IMG/VR virus record: IMGVR_UViG_3300025099_000056
Span: 1 to 38,432 of that record
Source of the DNA: a virus
Direction: 5' to 3' (one strand)
DNA: 38,432 nucleotides
Shown in pieces: positions 1 to 11,100 of the stretch. The notes beneath the pieces were generated by a model. It was given only the letters and a program-made list of their open reading frames with translations. It was not told the origin of the DNA and did no database searches. The position numbers and the translations under genes were made by a program. Position 1 is the stretch's first letter; each line of letters opens with the position of its first letter.

Positions 1-3000
1 CAAATAGTTCAACACCAGCTACAGAACCGTGTCCATTTATTATTAAACCTTGTGGTTGTTGACTTACGCCAGTACTTTCTTGTAGAAAAATACCATTTGC
101 TGCAGCGATTGCTGGAGAAGAACCAAATCGTAATGGTGGACCTGTAGTAGCATTATCTTTAAGTCTTATGAATCCTTTTGCATCAGCGAAATCACTAACA
201 ATCAATGAACCTGTTAGGTGAGTTGAACCTAATATTTCTACGGTTTTAGGTTCTTCGGGTGCTGCGCGGAAATAAGCATTAGCCTCATTAGCAAGTGTAG
301 TATCTGTTAATGCTATAGTTTGAAATCCAGATGGTGCTAATTCTGTCTTTTTGTTACTCGGTTCGTGTTTAACTGAAGTAAAGTAAGCCTTAATAGATTC
401 TATACTCGTTGCTTGTGTAAAATCTTTAAATGGGTCTAAAAGAGCAAAATTTTCTGTTAAAGCATTATTAGTAACTGTTAAATTATTTACTTCAAAAAAG
501 TAGCCCTCAGCAACACCAGTGTGGTCAATTGATATATTTCTTGTTGTGGTAAACGTTGTACTATCACTACTTCCACCACCAGATGGAAATCTAGTTGTAG
601 CTAAAGATATACTACCCACCTCAGTATAAGTAGAACTCTGTTTTCTCTGTAACTTTAATGTACCAGATAAGGCATAGGTTCCAGATAAACCACTATTGTA
701 TTCACCACTATCGTGATTTGGTGTAGCTATGGTTACCTCAATATTTAGTGTTGCAGTACTTTTATATTTTGAACCAGCTGTTAGTGTTTTTAAATCAACA
801 CTTCCAGAAGATGAGGCTATCTCAGCTGAAAATATTGTATTATCACCCGAACCTGAATCACCAGCGTATAGAAGTATAGGTGAAGATGTCTGTGTATCGT
901 TTATAGTTAAACTTGTAGCCTGAGTTCTATTTCCTGATGGTACGTTGTCTGACATACCTGTATGACTGGATGATTTACCACCAGCTTGTAATATGGTAGC
1001 AGCTGGTGTAAAGTTAGGAACTAATTCACCCACAAAGCTTCCACTCGTGATTGTGATATTAGGTGAATCGGATGTAGCATCTATTTCTATTGAACCAGAT
1101 ACATTTCCCACATTACGAATCTTATTACCATCAATTTGCCAACCATTAGATTCACTCGAACCAAAGAAACCCGTTGTAGCTTCTATATTACCTGCTATGT
1201 TAGCATTCTGAGCTATTATATCACCAGCAGTATTAATACTAAATGATGGAAAGTTCATAGCTACACCAGCAGATGTTCCTTTAAGGAATGACTCTCCTCT
1301 TTGGAAACTAAAATCACCACTACCACTTAGATAGATACCATCTGAGCCAGTAACGCTTGTGGTACTTCCTGAAACAACGGCAGCCCCTAACTTGATAGCA
1401 CCACCTCTAGAAGAAGAAACTACTAAATCACTTCCTGATATGGTTGTGGAATCTATTGTAAAGCCGCCTATCTGACCACTTGTAGCAGTTATATTACCTG
1501 TAATCTGAGCAGCTGAAGCTGTAAGTTGTCCACTAGCTCCTTTTAATTTTAATGTGCCTGACGAAGCATCTAAATCAGTACCGATATTGAATCCACCAAT
1601 AGTTCCAGTTTGTGCCGTTATCTCTCCTGATATCGAAACATCTCCACTACTATCTACTGAGAAGTTGCCTGTTTTTATTTCTAAAGCACCATTACCACCA
1701 TCAGCATCAAACTTAATATAATTTGTATTATTATCATCTCCTTTAATTAATACATCACCACTTCCACTTGCAAAAAATCCTTTGTTAGTAGTTGCTACTG
1801 TACTAGCATTAGCTAAAGTTCCAGCTTTTACCGAACCATCAGAACTTAGAGTAACATCTCCACCTGTCAATGTAGATGAACCAATAGTCCAACCACCAAT
1901 CAAACCTAATGATGAGGTTAGTACACCCTCTATTTTTGCACCACTAGCAAATAATTGCCCACTTGAAGATACTGCAAAATCCGTTCCAAACCTTACATAG
2001 TAATTTGAACCAGTTGGTGTAAAATCAATGTAGTATCCATCCAATTCACCATTCTCATCCGTTTTAAATATCCTTGAACTATTTGCATCAAGTGTTATGT
2101 TACTACCTGTAATTAAACCTGTATTTGTAATATTCCAAGAACCTATATTACCCTCTGTTGCACTAACTCTACCTGATAAGAAAACATTTTCTGACATTAA
2201 ACCAAAGCCAGGATTTGCTGCACCAAATACAGCACCTGTTCCAGCTAATCCACCTAAATCTCCTAACCTTGCTTTTCTTGAAAATCCACCACTACCTGAT
2301 TCTACAATATCTATGTAAGGTGTATCGGTATCAGTAGGATTAGCATTTATATCTATGAATCCTGTACCTGGTCTTCCAAAACTAATAATAACTTGTCCAT
2401 CTTCATATGATGCTGATAAAGAACTTTCTCCACTAAAGTTACCTATAGAGCCTGTAACACTACCAGCAGCTGCTCTTGAGGCTGATAGAGCGTGGTTAAA
2501 TCCAGTAGAGTTACCTGTTTGGTCTGATGCAGAGAAAGCAGCTGTTAACTTTAAGAACTCAGAGTTAATACCTGTATCATCTACTTTCTTACAAAATAGT
2601 AATTCACCAGCTCTAAATCCAGCAGCGTTTTGAACTGGAATCGCTGTAGCACTAGCACCAACACTACCACTTATAGTAGTAGCATTACTTACAAGTAATC
2701 TACCACCAACTGCATTAACAGTTTGTTTCTCAAAGGTTGTTGTAGCTAATGTTCCCCTTACAAATACATTTGAGAACTCAGCAAAACCTATATCATCTAT
2801 AGCCCAACCTTTTTGTTTTGGAACATAATCTTTTGTTCTAATTGAACCTGTACTACTGAATATTATATTATCTGATTCTAACGTTGCACCACCTATATCC
2901 CATCCTGCAATATTACCAGCACTAGCACTTAATTCACCACTAGCTCTAACTTGGAAGTTAGATGAACTTATAAATATACCGGTATCAGTTGTGGATGTTT

Positions 3001-6000
3001 CATCTGCATTACCTCTCAAGTAAAAGGTTTCACCAGATAACTTTTCTCTACCTATCGTGAATCCACCAATCTCACCTGTTTCAGCTTTTATATTACCTTT
3101 TACTGCAACATCTCCACTTGATGATAAGTGGAAGTTTGAAGAGCTTATTTCTATATTACCACCACTACCACTTACAAATTGAGAATCACTACCTAAGAAA
3201 AATGATTTAGCTTTTACTTCAAAAACACTTGGATTACTTCTAAATTTAAGTGAACCCTCATCTCCACCAGCGTGTAATTCTAATCCCAATCCATCATAAG
3301 TTTCAGCTGAATCTATGGATTCACCAACACTACCACTAAACATAATAATACCAGGTGGACCTTCACCTGTAGTAGCTTTTTCAAATCCTTTATATGATTT
3401 AGTTCTAAAGTAAGCTGAACTCTGTCCACTTAATTCAAACCCTTGCCCCTCACCTAACCCATTATTAATTGTAAGGGTGCCGGGCATAACATTGTCATCA
3501 CCAGAAAATACCGTATTACTTCCTTGTATATCAGTAGAGTTTGGTGTGTAAGTTACTAAGTCAGCTTGCTTACCATCTTTTGTAAAGTACTCTACTTTAT
3601 AAGTTATCTTTTGAGGACGTTGTGTTAACTCTGGCGTATCAGTTATTATATCCATATTGTTTGGATTAAAGCCTGATTCTCTAGCTTGTCTTAATGAAAC
3701 ATTATTAATGTACCATCTACCAGCGGTAGCTACAAATTGTAAAGTGGCTCTAGCTGTATCTTCTAATATAAAGTTTTGGTATACACTCTTTGGAAATGTA
3801 ATATTAGCATCAGGACCTTTATCATCAGGATTTACTATACCTATCAAGTAACCCCACGGAGTAGATTTGAAATCAGCACCTTTATTGGTTAGATTCAAAC
3901 CAGAACCAGATACGTAAACTTTTAATTCTGCCTTTTGTCTTTCAACTAAACTATCATTTTCCCTAACTTGTTTAGGAGCTTTTATAGGTTTAGCATTAAA
4001 TCTTAAACTATATTCTTGTCCTCCAAATATTAAAGGACGATTTTCAGCTGATACATTACCTTTAGTAGCCACGTTTCTTGTAGATGTATCTTTTAACCAA
4101 AGTGCTACATTATCTTTTTCTGAATAGTTAGAACCTGATATTAGAATTGAATCTGTTATATCAGATACACTAGCAGTTGAACCTGTCATTTCTATAAGAA
4201 GCCCTCTTTCATTCCCACCTATATATCCAGCTTCTGTACCTTGTGAACCCGACCAGTATGATGTGAATATAGATGATGTTGGGAAGAAACCTTTCATCAA
4301 TCTACCTTTTAGATGTAACTTATCTACAAGTTCTTCTCTAGCTTCTAAAACTCTTTCTGTTAAAAATTTATATTCAGAATCATTTCTTGTTTTATAGTAA
4401 ACTTTTGCTCTGTAAACATCACCTGATACAGTTCTTAGATTAGATAATTTAATATTTGTTTTCGATATAAAATTAACTTCGTTAAAATCATACTCTTGAG
4501 TCTCGTTAAAACTCATAGTATATGGTGAACTTGCTAAATCAGGAATTTCAATTAATTTTTTAGATAAATCAGCTACTGTGTTGTTAAAAACTAAGGGTTT
4601 GCCAGATGGTATTACCTTACCATTTTGTATATCAGCTATATCAAACTCATAAGGTAAATTTTGACTTATTAAATCAGTAACAGTATATCCTGCACCTTTA
4701 GCAAAATCTAAGAGTTCATATCTATCTACTTTTACTTTAGCACCATAAATTGAATTACCTACTTTTCTATTACCTGATAAACTATCTAAAGTAATTTCAT
4801 AATCTTGTACAATAGGACTACCAGCATTTTGTTGTTCATCGTATCTATCATCCCCACTTGTATCATACGTACCATCATTATCACTATTTTGTCCTGAGTT
4901 AGATGCATTTCTATCTGAGTTAGAATCCTGTGATTGTCCATCATCATAATTGTTATCATCATCTTGAGTAACTGCGTTTTCTTTAGCATCACCACTCGTA
5001 TCTACAGCATTAAGTTGGTAATAAACTTTATTACTTTGCACTCCGTGTACACCAACTTGTAAGCCGACAGATTTTATATCACTACCATCAACTATAAAAT
5101 CTACATTCCTTCCGTGTCCAAGTCGAGTTAATTCAGCACCATCCGAATCATTTAAACTCCAAGTATAAGCAGTAATCTGAGTTGCGTAAGCAGCACTGTG
5201 TGATGCATTAACTCTTGTTATTGCTGTATGATTTCCAAATGATAGTGATGCAGTAGGTGTATTACTAGCATCATCATCATCTATTAATATATCGGTATCA
5301 TTCAGTACTACTGCAGTAGAAGCGTTAACTGTAACTGCTAAACTACTACTTACTGATGCTATATCAGCTGCATCAGTTGCAACAATACTAGCTTTGTAAC
5401 TACCAGCAGTAGTATATGTGTGAGTAAAATCTGCGCTAGATGAATCAGTACCTTTTAAGGTTATACCATTTGGATATGTGAGTAAATCACTTGAACCATC
5501 TCCCCAAGCTACTGATATCTGTTTAAGCTGACCAGGCGTAGATGAAACTTGATTAGAGCTACCACTAACTACAAGAGTAAACTCTTGTCCTGTTTCTACT
5601 GTAGAAGAACCTGATACAACATCTATATTTGGAACAGGCTGTCCTACTCGTATAGGTGCACCTATAAACGTTTTTGTACCACCTGCAAATGAAGCCTCTA
5701 TTCTTGGTGTATAAGATCCTGGTTCAGTATAAGTTATGTCGGAAGTTTGTGAAGAGGCTGACATTTCTATATCAGATATACCAGTTTTTAAAATTCTTGA
5801 AGTAGCAGTTCCTTCTCCATCCTCTGTAAATCTAACAGTAAGAGGTGCAGTTCCCTCAGAGTTATTAACAGAAAAGTGTGGGCGAGGTGTGCTTGCGTTG
5901 TTAACAACTTGTTTAGTAACTACATTTGATTTTCTTCCTGCCGTATCAACTACATAATGTTCAATATTATAGTTACCAGCTGCTTGATACGATGCTGAAA

Positions 6001-7918
6001 CTGCAGAGCCTGTTACAGTAGTTTTGTATAATTCAAACCCATCCCAATATACTGTTTTACCAGAACTCTGTTTAGCATTTATCCTAAAACTTGCATACTT
6101 TGTAGATGGGTGTAAAAATCTACTATGAACTTGTAATCGTGTCCATCCAGTAGAGTTTACTTGTGTTAATGGTGATTCAACGATGTTACCAAATTGGTCA
6201 TCTAAAGAACCTATAGTTTCAAAGTTCTCATCTAAACCAAATAACATTAGGCTAACAAAAGCATTACCACTATTACATCTAGCATAAGCATCTATCGTAA
6301 ATCCATCCGATTGAGTAGCTGGTGCTAGATTAGCAGTACTACTACCACGATAGTGTCCGAAGTAAGCCTCATCAGCATTTGGTGATTGTGCTAAAGCGTG
6401 TGAACCACTATACTTAACACTTGATTGTCTTGTTACACCTGAGTTACCTACACTATACCCATCCCAAAATCCACTTAATGAACTTCCAAATATTCCGTTG
6501 GGTGCGTAGTTTAAGAACTGACTGCCAGTTGGGCGAGCCCTATCAAAATACCAAAAGAAATTATCAATTTCTGCACCACTACCAACTGTTGCAGAAGAAG
6601 TAACATTAAAATTAACACCAGCATTAACAACAGAGTTAGATATTGAAAAATCTGCGACAGGTGGATTAGGTGAAACTAATATAGTTCTACTTACAACATC
6701 ACTTTGTGCATCGTAATTATTTTTAACAGTATGTTTTACAGTATATGTTCCACTACCTGTATACTCGTGTATCACCTTTCTACCTGCAGAACCTGTTACC
6801 TCAAGAACTCTACCATCACCGAACTCCCAAACAAATGTTGTATCATCTAAATTATCATCTGGATTATTTGATACATCACCACTAGCAGAAATAACACTCC
6901 TATCACTAAATCTAAATCTAGCTCGTGTAAAGTTAGTATCTTTTATTGGGTCTAAACTACCAGTTAAGTATTCAGTTTCATTAGCAGAGGCTTCATTAAT
7001 AGTACCATCCGATATAATCATACTAGCACTTGGTGTTGCTGGTGAGTTTACTGTGATTGTTACATCATCTTTACCACCAAAACCAAATGGTGAATTACCA
7101 ACTGCTCTTACTGTATAAGTTCCAGCCTTTGTATATGTATGAGTTCCATTTATATTTTGTGGATTGAATGTATCTGTAGTACCATCACCCCAATCAAAGT
7201 TTACATTTTTTACTGCACCATCTACACTAGCTTTTAATTTAACTTCATATTTTCTATTTCTTAAAACACCTGTTGGTTTTATATCATCAAGAAAATCTAA
7301 CTCGATATTACCTGGTTGAATCAACCACGGATTTAAAAATTGTTGTACACCGAATGGAACTCTTTTACCCGATAAACTTCCACTTATCTGTATGTTTACC
7401 TCTCGTTCACCTACTCTTGGAATCACCTCTTTTACTAATGTTTCAGATACAGATACCTTTGGTGCTCTTAAAAATATAATTTTTTCATTGTTGGGAGCTG
7501 CTGGGTCTAATAAAATTTGTGCTTGATATCTTACATTATAAACACCTTGAAATTCTGGTGGTATTTCTATTCCACCATTTAGGTTTGGGTCAGGATTAAT
7601 CTCACCTAATAATGTAAGCGTAGCTAAACCAGCTGGTGCGTTTTCGTAAACCTCTATAGTTAATCTTCTTGATGTACCCTCTAAGTAATTTCTAATAGGA
7701 TTTACATAAATTGGTTCTCCATTAGCATCTGTTAATTCATATAGAATATCTGTTTCTTTTTTAAGAGTTTCAGAACCATCTATTAATATAGAAGAACGAC
7801 CAGTAGGAATTACGGGTGGTAAATCGAGTAAATTAAAGTAGGTATTATTATTATCTTCTACAAAAACTTGTACTTGATTTAGATTTTGTTTTTTTACTGT
7901 TTTGCGAATTAAAGCCAT
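1..7918 (-). CDS. Giant PKD-repeat adhesin / tail fibre-like protein, C-terminus off the left edge
   Basis: The frame is open from an ATG at 7916-7918 to the left edge, giving at least 2639 residues with no stop seen. The N-terminus is MALIRKTVKK. Several PKD/Ig-like domains follow, with WGDG or WEFGDG and HTY..AGTYTV-type motifs, near residues 220-275, 340-400, 430-660, 680-740 and 760-860, plus a further Ig-like module to about 970. The third PKD domain seems to hold a carbohydrate-binding-like jelly-roll insert (about 466-626, ending in YWDGFELYK). A linker rich in Asp, Asn and Ser lies near 977-1030. The C-terminal half (about 1610 on) carries some eight copies of a G-x-IGG(F/W)-x-IG motif, typical of fibrous phage tail proteins. 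The likely role is host binding or tail-fibre structure, probably trimeric. Polypeptide and repeats are seen directly; the adhesin role is inferred. Confidence 0.85.
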   Translation of the reverse strand, partial: MALIRKTVKKQNLNQVQVFVEDNNNTYFNLLDLPPVIPTGRSSILIDGSETLKKETDILYELTDANGEPIYVNPIRNYLEGTSRRLTIEVYENAPAGLATLTLLGEINPDPNLNGGIEIPPEFQGVYNVRYQAQILLDPAAPNNEKIIFLRAPKVSVSETLVKEVIPRVGEREVNIQISGSLSGKRVPFGVQQFLNPWLIQPGNIELDFLDDIKPTGVLRNRKYEVKLKASVDGAVKNVNFDWGDGTTDTFNPQNINGTHTYTKAGTYTVRAVGNSPFGFGGKDDVTITVNSPATPSASMIISDGTINEASANETEYLTGSLDPIKDTNFTRARFRFSDRSVISASGDVSNNPDDNLDDTTFVWEFGDGRVLEVTGSAGRKVIHEYTGSGTYTVKHTVKNNYDAQSDVVSRTILVSPNPPVADFSISNSVVNAGVNFNVTSSATVGSGAEIDNFFWYFDRARPTGSQFLNYAPNGIFGSSLSGFWDGYSVGNSGVTRQSSVKYSGSHALAQSPNADEAYFGHYRGSSTANLAPATQSDGFTIDAYARCNSGNAFVSLMLFGLDENFETIGSLDDQFGNIVESPLTQVNSTGWTRLQVHSRFLHPSTKYASFRINAKQSSGKTVYWDGFELYKTTVTGSAVSASYQAAGNYNIEHYVVDTAGRKSNVVTKQVVNNASTPRPHFSVNNSEGTAPLTVRFTEDGEGTATSRILKTGISDIEMSASSQTSDITYTEPGSYTPRIEASFAGGTKTFIGAPIRVGQPVPNIDVVSGSSTVETGQEFTLVVSGSSNQVSSTPGQLKQISVAWGDGSSDLLTYPNGITLKGTDSSSADFTHTYTTAGSYKASIVATDAADIASVSSSLAVTVNASTAVVLNDTDILIDDDDASNTPTASLSFGNHTAITRVNASHSAAYATQITAYTWSLNDSDGAELTRLGHGRNVDFIVDGSDIKSVGLQVGVHGVQSNKVYYQLNAVDTSGDAKENAVTQDDDNNYDDGQSQDSNSDRNASNSGQNSDNDGTYDTSGDDRYDEQQNAGSPIVQDYEITLDSLSGNRKVGNSIYGAKVKVDRYELLDFAKGAGYTVTDLISQNLPYEFDIADIQNGKVIPSGKPLVFNNTVADLSKKLIEIPDLASSPYTMSFNETQEYDFNEVNFISKTNIKLSNLRTVSGDVYRAKVYYKTRNDSEYKFLTERVLEAREELVDKLHLKGRLMKGFFPTSSIFTSYWSGSQGTEAGYIGGNERGLLIEMTGSTASVSDITDSILISGSNYSEKDNVALWLKDTSTRNVATKGNVSAENRPLIFGGQEYSLRFNAKPIKAPKQVRENDSLVERQKAELKVYVSGSGLNLTNKGADFKSTPWGYLIGIVNPDDKGPDANITFPKSVYQNFILEDTARATLQFVATAGRWYINNVSLRQARESGFNPNNMDIITDTPELTQRPQKITYKVEYFTKDGKQADLVTYTPNSTDIQGSNTVFSGDDNVMPGTLTINNGLGEGQGFELSGQSSAYFRTKSYKGFEKATTGEGPPGIIMFSGSVGESIDSAETYDGLGLELHAGGDEGSLKFRSNPSVFEVKAKSFFLGSDSQFVSGSGGNIEISSSNFHLSSSGDVAVKGNIKAETGEIGGFTIGREKLSGETFYLRGNADETSTTDTGIFISSSNFQVRASGELSASAGNIAGWDIGGATLESDNIIFSSTGSIRTKDYVPKQKGWAIDDIGFAEFSNVFVRGTLATTTFEKQTVNAVGGRLLVSNATTISGSVGASATAIPVQNAAGFRAGELLFCKKVDDTGINSEFLKLTAAFSASDQTGNSTGFNHALSASRAAAGSVTGSIGNFSGESSLSASYEDGQVIISFGRPGTGFIDINANPTDTDTPYIDIVESGSGGFSRKARLGDLGGLAGTGAVFGAANPGFGLMSENVFLSGRVSATEGNIGSWNITNTGLITGSNITLDANSSRIFKTDENGELDGYYIDFTPTGSNYYVRFGTDFAVSSSGQLFASGAKIEGVLTSSLGLIGGWTIGSSTLTGGDVTLSSDGSVKAGTLANASTVATTNKGFFASGSGDVLIKGDDNNTNYIKFDADGGNGALEIKTGNFSVDSSGDVSISGEITAQTGTIGGFNIGTDLDASSGTLKLKGASGQLTASAAQITGNITATSGQIGGFTIDSTTISGSDLVVSSSRGGAIKLGAAVVSGSTTSVTGSDGIYLSGSGDFSFQRGESFLKGTSAGVAMNFPSFSINTAGDIIAQNANIAGNIEATTGFFGSSESNGWQIDGNKIRNVGNVSGSIEIDATSDSPNITITSGSFVGELVPNFTPAATILQAGGKSSSHTGMSDNVPSGNRTQATSLTINDTQTSSPILLYAGDSGSGDNTIFSAEIASSSGSVDLKTLTAGSKYKSTATLNIEVTIATPNHDSGEYNSGLSGTYALSGTLKLQRKQSSTYTEVGSISLATTRFPSGGGSSDSTTFTTTRNISIDHTGVAEGYFFEVNNLTVTNNALTENFALLDPFKDFTQATSIESIKAYFTSVKHEPSNKKTELAPSGFQTIALTDTTLANEANAYFRAAPEEPKTVEILGSTHLTGSLIVSDFADAKGFIRLKDNATTGPPLRFGSSPAIAAANGIFLQESTGVSQQPQGLIINGHGSVAGVELF

Positions 7919-7944
7919 ATTGTAAATAAATATCAGTACTTACA

Positions 7945-7950
7945 TATAAT
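7945..7950 (+). promoter_or_regulatory. Possible -10 element (TATAAT) for the small regulator gene
   Basis: A perfect TATAAT lies about 32 bases before the ATG at 7982, in the 63-base gap between the divergent giant gene and the ribbon-helix-helix gene. No recognisable -35 box sits 16-18 bases upstream. The gap is very AT-rich, so this could be chance. Confidence 0.3.
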
Positions 7951-7981
7951 TATTATAAAAGTGTGTATTGGGTGTGTATAT

Positions 7982-8152
7982 ATGAAAAAAAGATATAATT
8001 TTACTTTAGATAAGAAAGTAAAACAAAAATTAGAGGAATATTCTAAGGATAACTATACTACAATGTCTGCAGTATTAACTCGTTTAATACTAAGTTTAGA
8101 TAAGAAACCGACAGGTACTATTAAATTACCTGCTAAGAGAATCCAAAGTTAA
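7982..8152 (+). CDS. Small ribbon-helix-helix (CopG/Arc-like) DNA-binding protein
   Basis: This 56-residue protein starts MKKRYNFTLDKKVKQKLEEY, with a basic beta-strand (KRYNFTLD) followed by two helices, the second containing TMSAVLTRLILSL. That is the layout of ribbon-helix-helix repressors such as Arc and CopG. The frame is open back to an ATG at 7961, but that would add MCIGCVY; I prefer the ATG at 7982 because the RHH fold starts there. No clear ribosome binding site is visible for either. It is one of only two plus-strand genes here. It is divergent from the giant fibre gene, with a 63-base shared upstream region, and its last 20 bases overlap the end of the convergent SbcDC gene. It may control itself or its neighbour; the target is inferred. 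Confidence 0.72.
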   Translation: MKKRYNFTLDKKVKQKLEEYSKDNYTTMSAVLTRLILSLDKKPTGTIKLPAKRIQS

Positions 8153-11100
8153 TACTACTATAGCCTGATTGTTTCTTAATTTCTAATAGTGTATCTACAG
8201 TATCTCTCATTTGTTCAATATGAGATACAATAACAACAAATTGGAATTGTGTTTTTAAATACTGAAAGAAGTTATATATAGAGTTTAAATTATCACTATC
8301 CATAGAACCAAATCCCTCATCGATAGCGAGGAAGTTACCTCTTGGTAGATTACATACATTAATTAAACCAACTCGGAGAGCGAGTGATGATATGAATCTT
8401 TCCATACCACTTGATAACTCAAGAGGCCAGATATTATCATCATCATAAACAATATGATTGTTGATGGTTTTCCCATCCATTTCGAAAATAATACCAAAAT
8501 CTACGATTTGAGATAGGATATTGTTCACCTCGCCCTCTATAGTTGGTAAAGCATCTTGTATTAATTTGTATGGAACACCATCCCTACTAACAGCGCTTAA
8601 GTAATATTGATAAGCACCTACCTTATCTTCTAACTCTTCCATTTCACTAATACTCTTTAACAAACCTTTTCTTTTACTATCTAATACTGCTATATTTTTA
8701 TCAGCATCATATTTTTTACCAGCATATTCCTTAATACCAGATTCTAGTATACTAATCTCTGTATCACATTCCTCTATTTTTTTCTCCACAATTCTATTGT
8801 GTACAATAGATTTTTTTTGTCTTTCAAACTTATCTATATCTTCTAAGATATACTTTTTGTTTTGTTTTAAGGATTTAGCTTTTTCTATGATTACTTCTTT
8901 GTTATTTGATAGTTTTTGTAATTTTACATTTAAGTTTTCTACTATCTTTGTTAATGCGTTATACTCATCTTCTTTTAATTCTAAACTATTTACTTTACCT
9001 TTTATCTTTTCTATATCCGACAAATATTCTGTTCTCTGCTCTTTATGTAATTGAATAGATTCAATAGCGTTTTTAGCATCTTTTACAAATGGATTAGTTG
9101 TACAAGCATCACAATCTTCATTCCATTTCCAACTTTGTAATTTATCAATAGCGCCTTGTTCAACTTGTATTTCTGATTCTAAGGTTAGTATTAACTTTTC
9201 GTAATTAAGTAAATTTCTTTTCTCATTTTCAAGTTCAGATAAATCTGGCTTTGTAATATTAACTTGATTCTTTTTTATTTCGTTTTCTACTTCTTCTATT
9301 CTTTCTTCTGTATTAGAAAACTCATCAGCTAAACTTTTAGTTTTTAATTTTACATCTTCTAAGTTTTCATTTAGTTCTTCAATATCTTTTACATCATCAA
9401 TAGGTTTTAATTCTGATACTAACTTAAATCTTTTACTTTCTTCATCGCCCTTTTCTTCCTCAATCTTTTGTAATTGATTTGTAAAATCTTTTAGTTTTAT
9501 CTTTTCTGAATCTATTAATGACATTGTTGTAGTTAGCTCATCTTCAAAGTTAGATTTTTGAAAACTTTTTAGTATTGCTGATTCTTCTTTTACTTTCTCA
9601 GATGCTAACTGCCACAACTTATCAAACACACCAATACCCATAAATTGAGCTAACAATTCTTTCTTTTCTTTTTGTGTTTTATCAAGAAATATACCTGAGT
9701 TATTCTGAGATGATAGTGTTGTTAAAAGAAAGTCATCATAATTACCAATGACATTTTTAATATTGTTGTTGGTTGTTCTTCTTTGGTCACCATTCATAGA
9801 TATCATTTGATTTAGCGACTTATCCCACCTAGTAAAATTAACATCTACTTTTACGTGTCCATTACGTTGTTTTTTACCTTTTCTCTCAATATAATAATCT
9901 ATGCCATCAATCTCTATATTTAACTTACATCTGAACCTATCCTTTTTATTATTTAAAACCATCTCTGCTTTGTAAGCTCTACTACAATTATCAAATAAAC
10001 AAAATGATAACGCATCTAACATAGCAGATTTACCACTAGCATTAGGTGCAAATACTCCAATAATTCCGTTTAGTTCAGTAAAGTCAACCACATTGTTTTC
10101 TCCATAGCTAAACATATTGTCAAACTCAAATTTCTTTATCTTCCAATTTATATTTCTTTGTACATCTTCTTCTGGTAGTATTTGATTTAACTCATCATTA
10201 ATTTCTTTTATCTTTAATTCAGTACTATCATCTACATAGTATTCATCTTTTACGTAGTTTAAAATTAATTCGTTTTGGTAATCTACATTAGATACATCAC
10301 CGATGCTTATTTTATTACCTGTAGAATTATCTGTTATAATACTATCTACCTTATATATTTTACTTTCTGACAATTTGGGATTATCATTCTTTATAATTGA
10401 TAATACCTTTTTTAATTCTGTATCAGTCGTGTTTTTAGAACGTAATCTTAACCTACCTTTTTTTGGAACTAAAGTTGCCCAATCATCAGTAACAATCTTT
10501 CCATCTACCACATCAATAGTTATATGTCCATAATCATTAGGAAGTTCTTTATGTTCAAATGAACGTGATTCAACATCCCAAACAGATATTCCGTGTCCTA
10601 ATAATGCTTCTCCATAGTTTTGCTGTACTAAAGAACCACAATATCTTATAATAGGTTTACCACCTGATTTATCATACTCTTGTAATGTTTGCATCTTATG
10701 AATATCACCAAGTAGTACCATATCATATCCATCCATACTTTCCATCTTAACTTTACTTGGTAGTTTAAAACCTAAATCTGTTAGTGATTGGTCTACTGTT
10801 CCGTGATATAACAACACTTTGGTATCGCCCTCTACATTCTCAGCTCTAAGATAATCCTCTTCTTTATCCCAAACATCCCACACGACAAACGATACATCAG
10901 CAAACTTGTAAACACCACTGTCTTTAAAGTAATGTAGATTAGGGTGGTTTAGATTCTCTACAATCGGTGTTAACACATCCAACCTATGTTGGTTATTTAG
11001 ATTACAATCGTGATTACCTGCGATAATAATCGTTGGAACTATATCAGATAAGTTTTTAAATAACCTTGACAACTGGTCAACCAACTCAGGTGACATTTCT

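Noticed and set aside
4786-4995. 69-codon minus-strand frame rich in Met and Ile
   Set aside because: It is a shifted reading of the acidic linker of the giant gene on the same strand; no ribosome site and very unusual composition.
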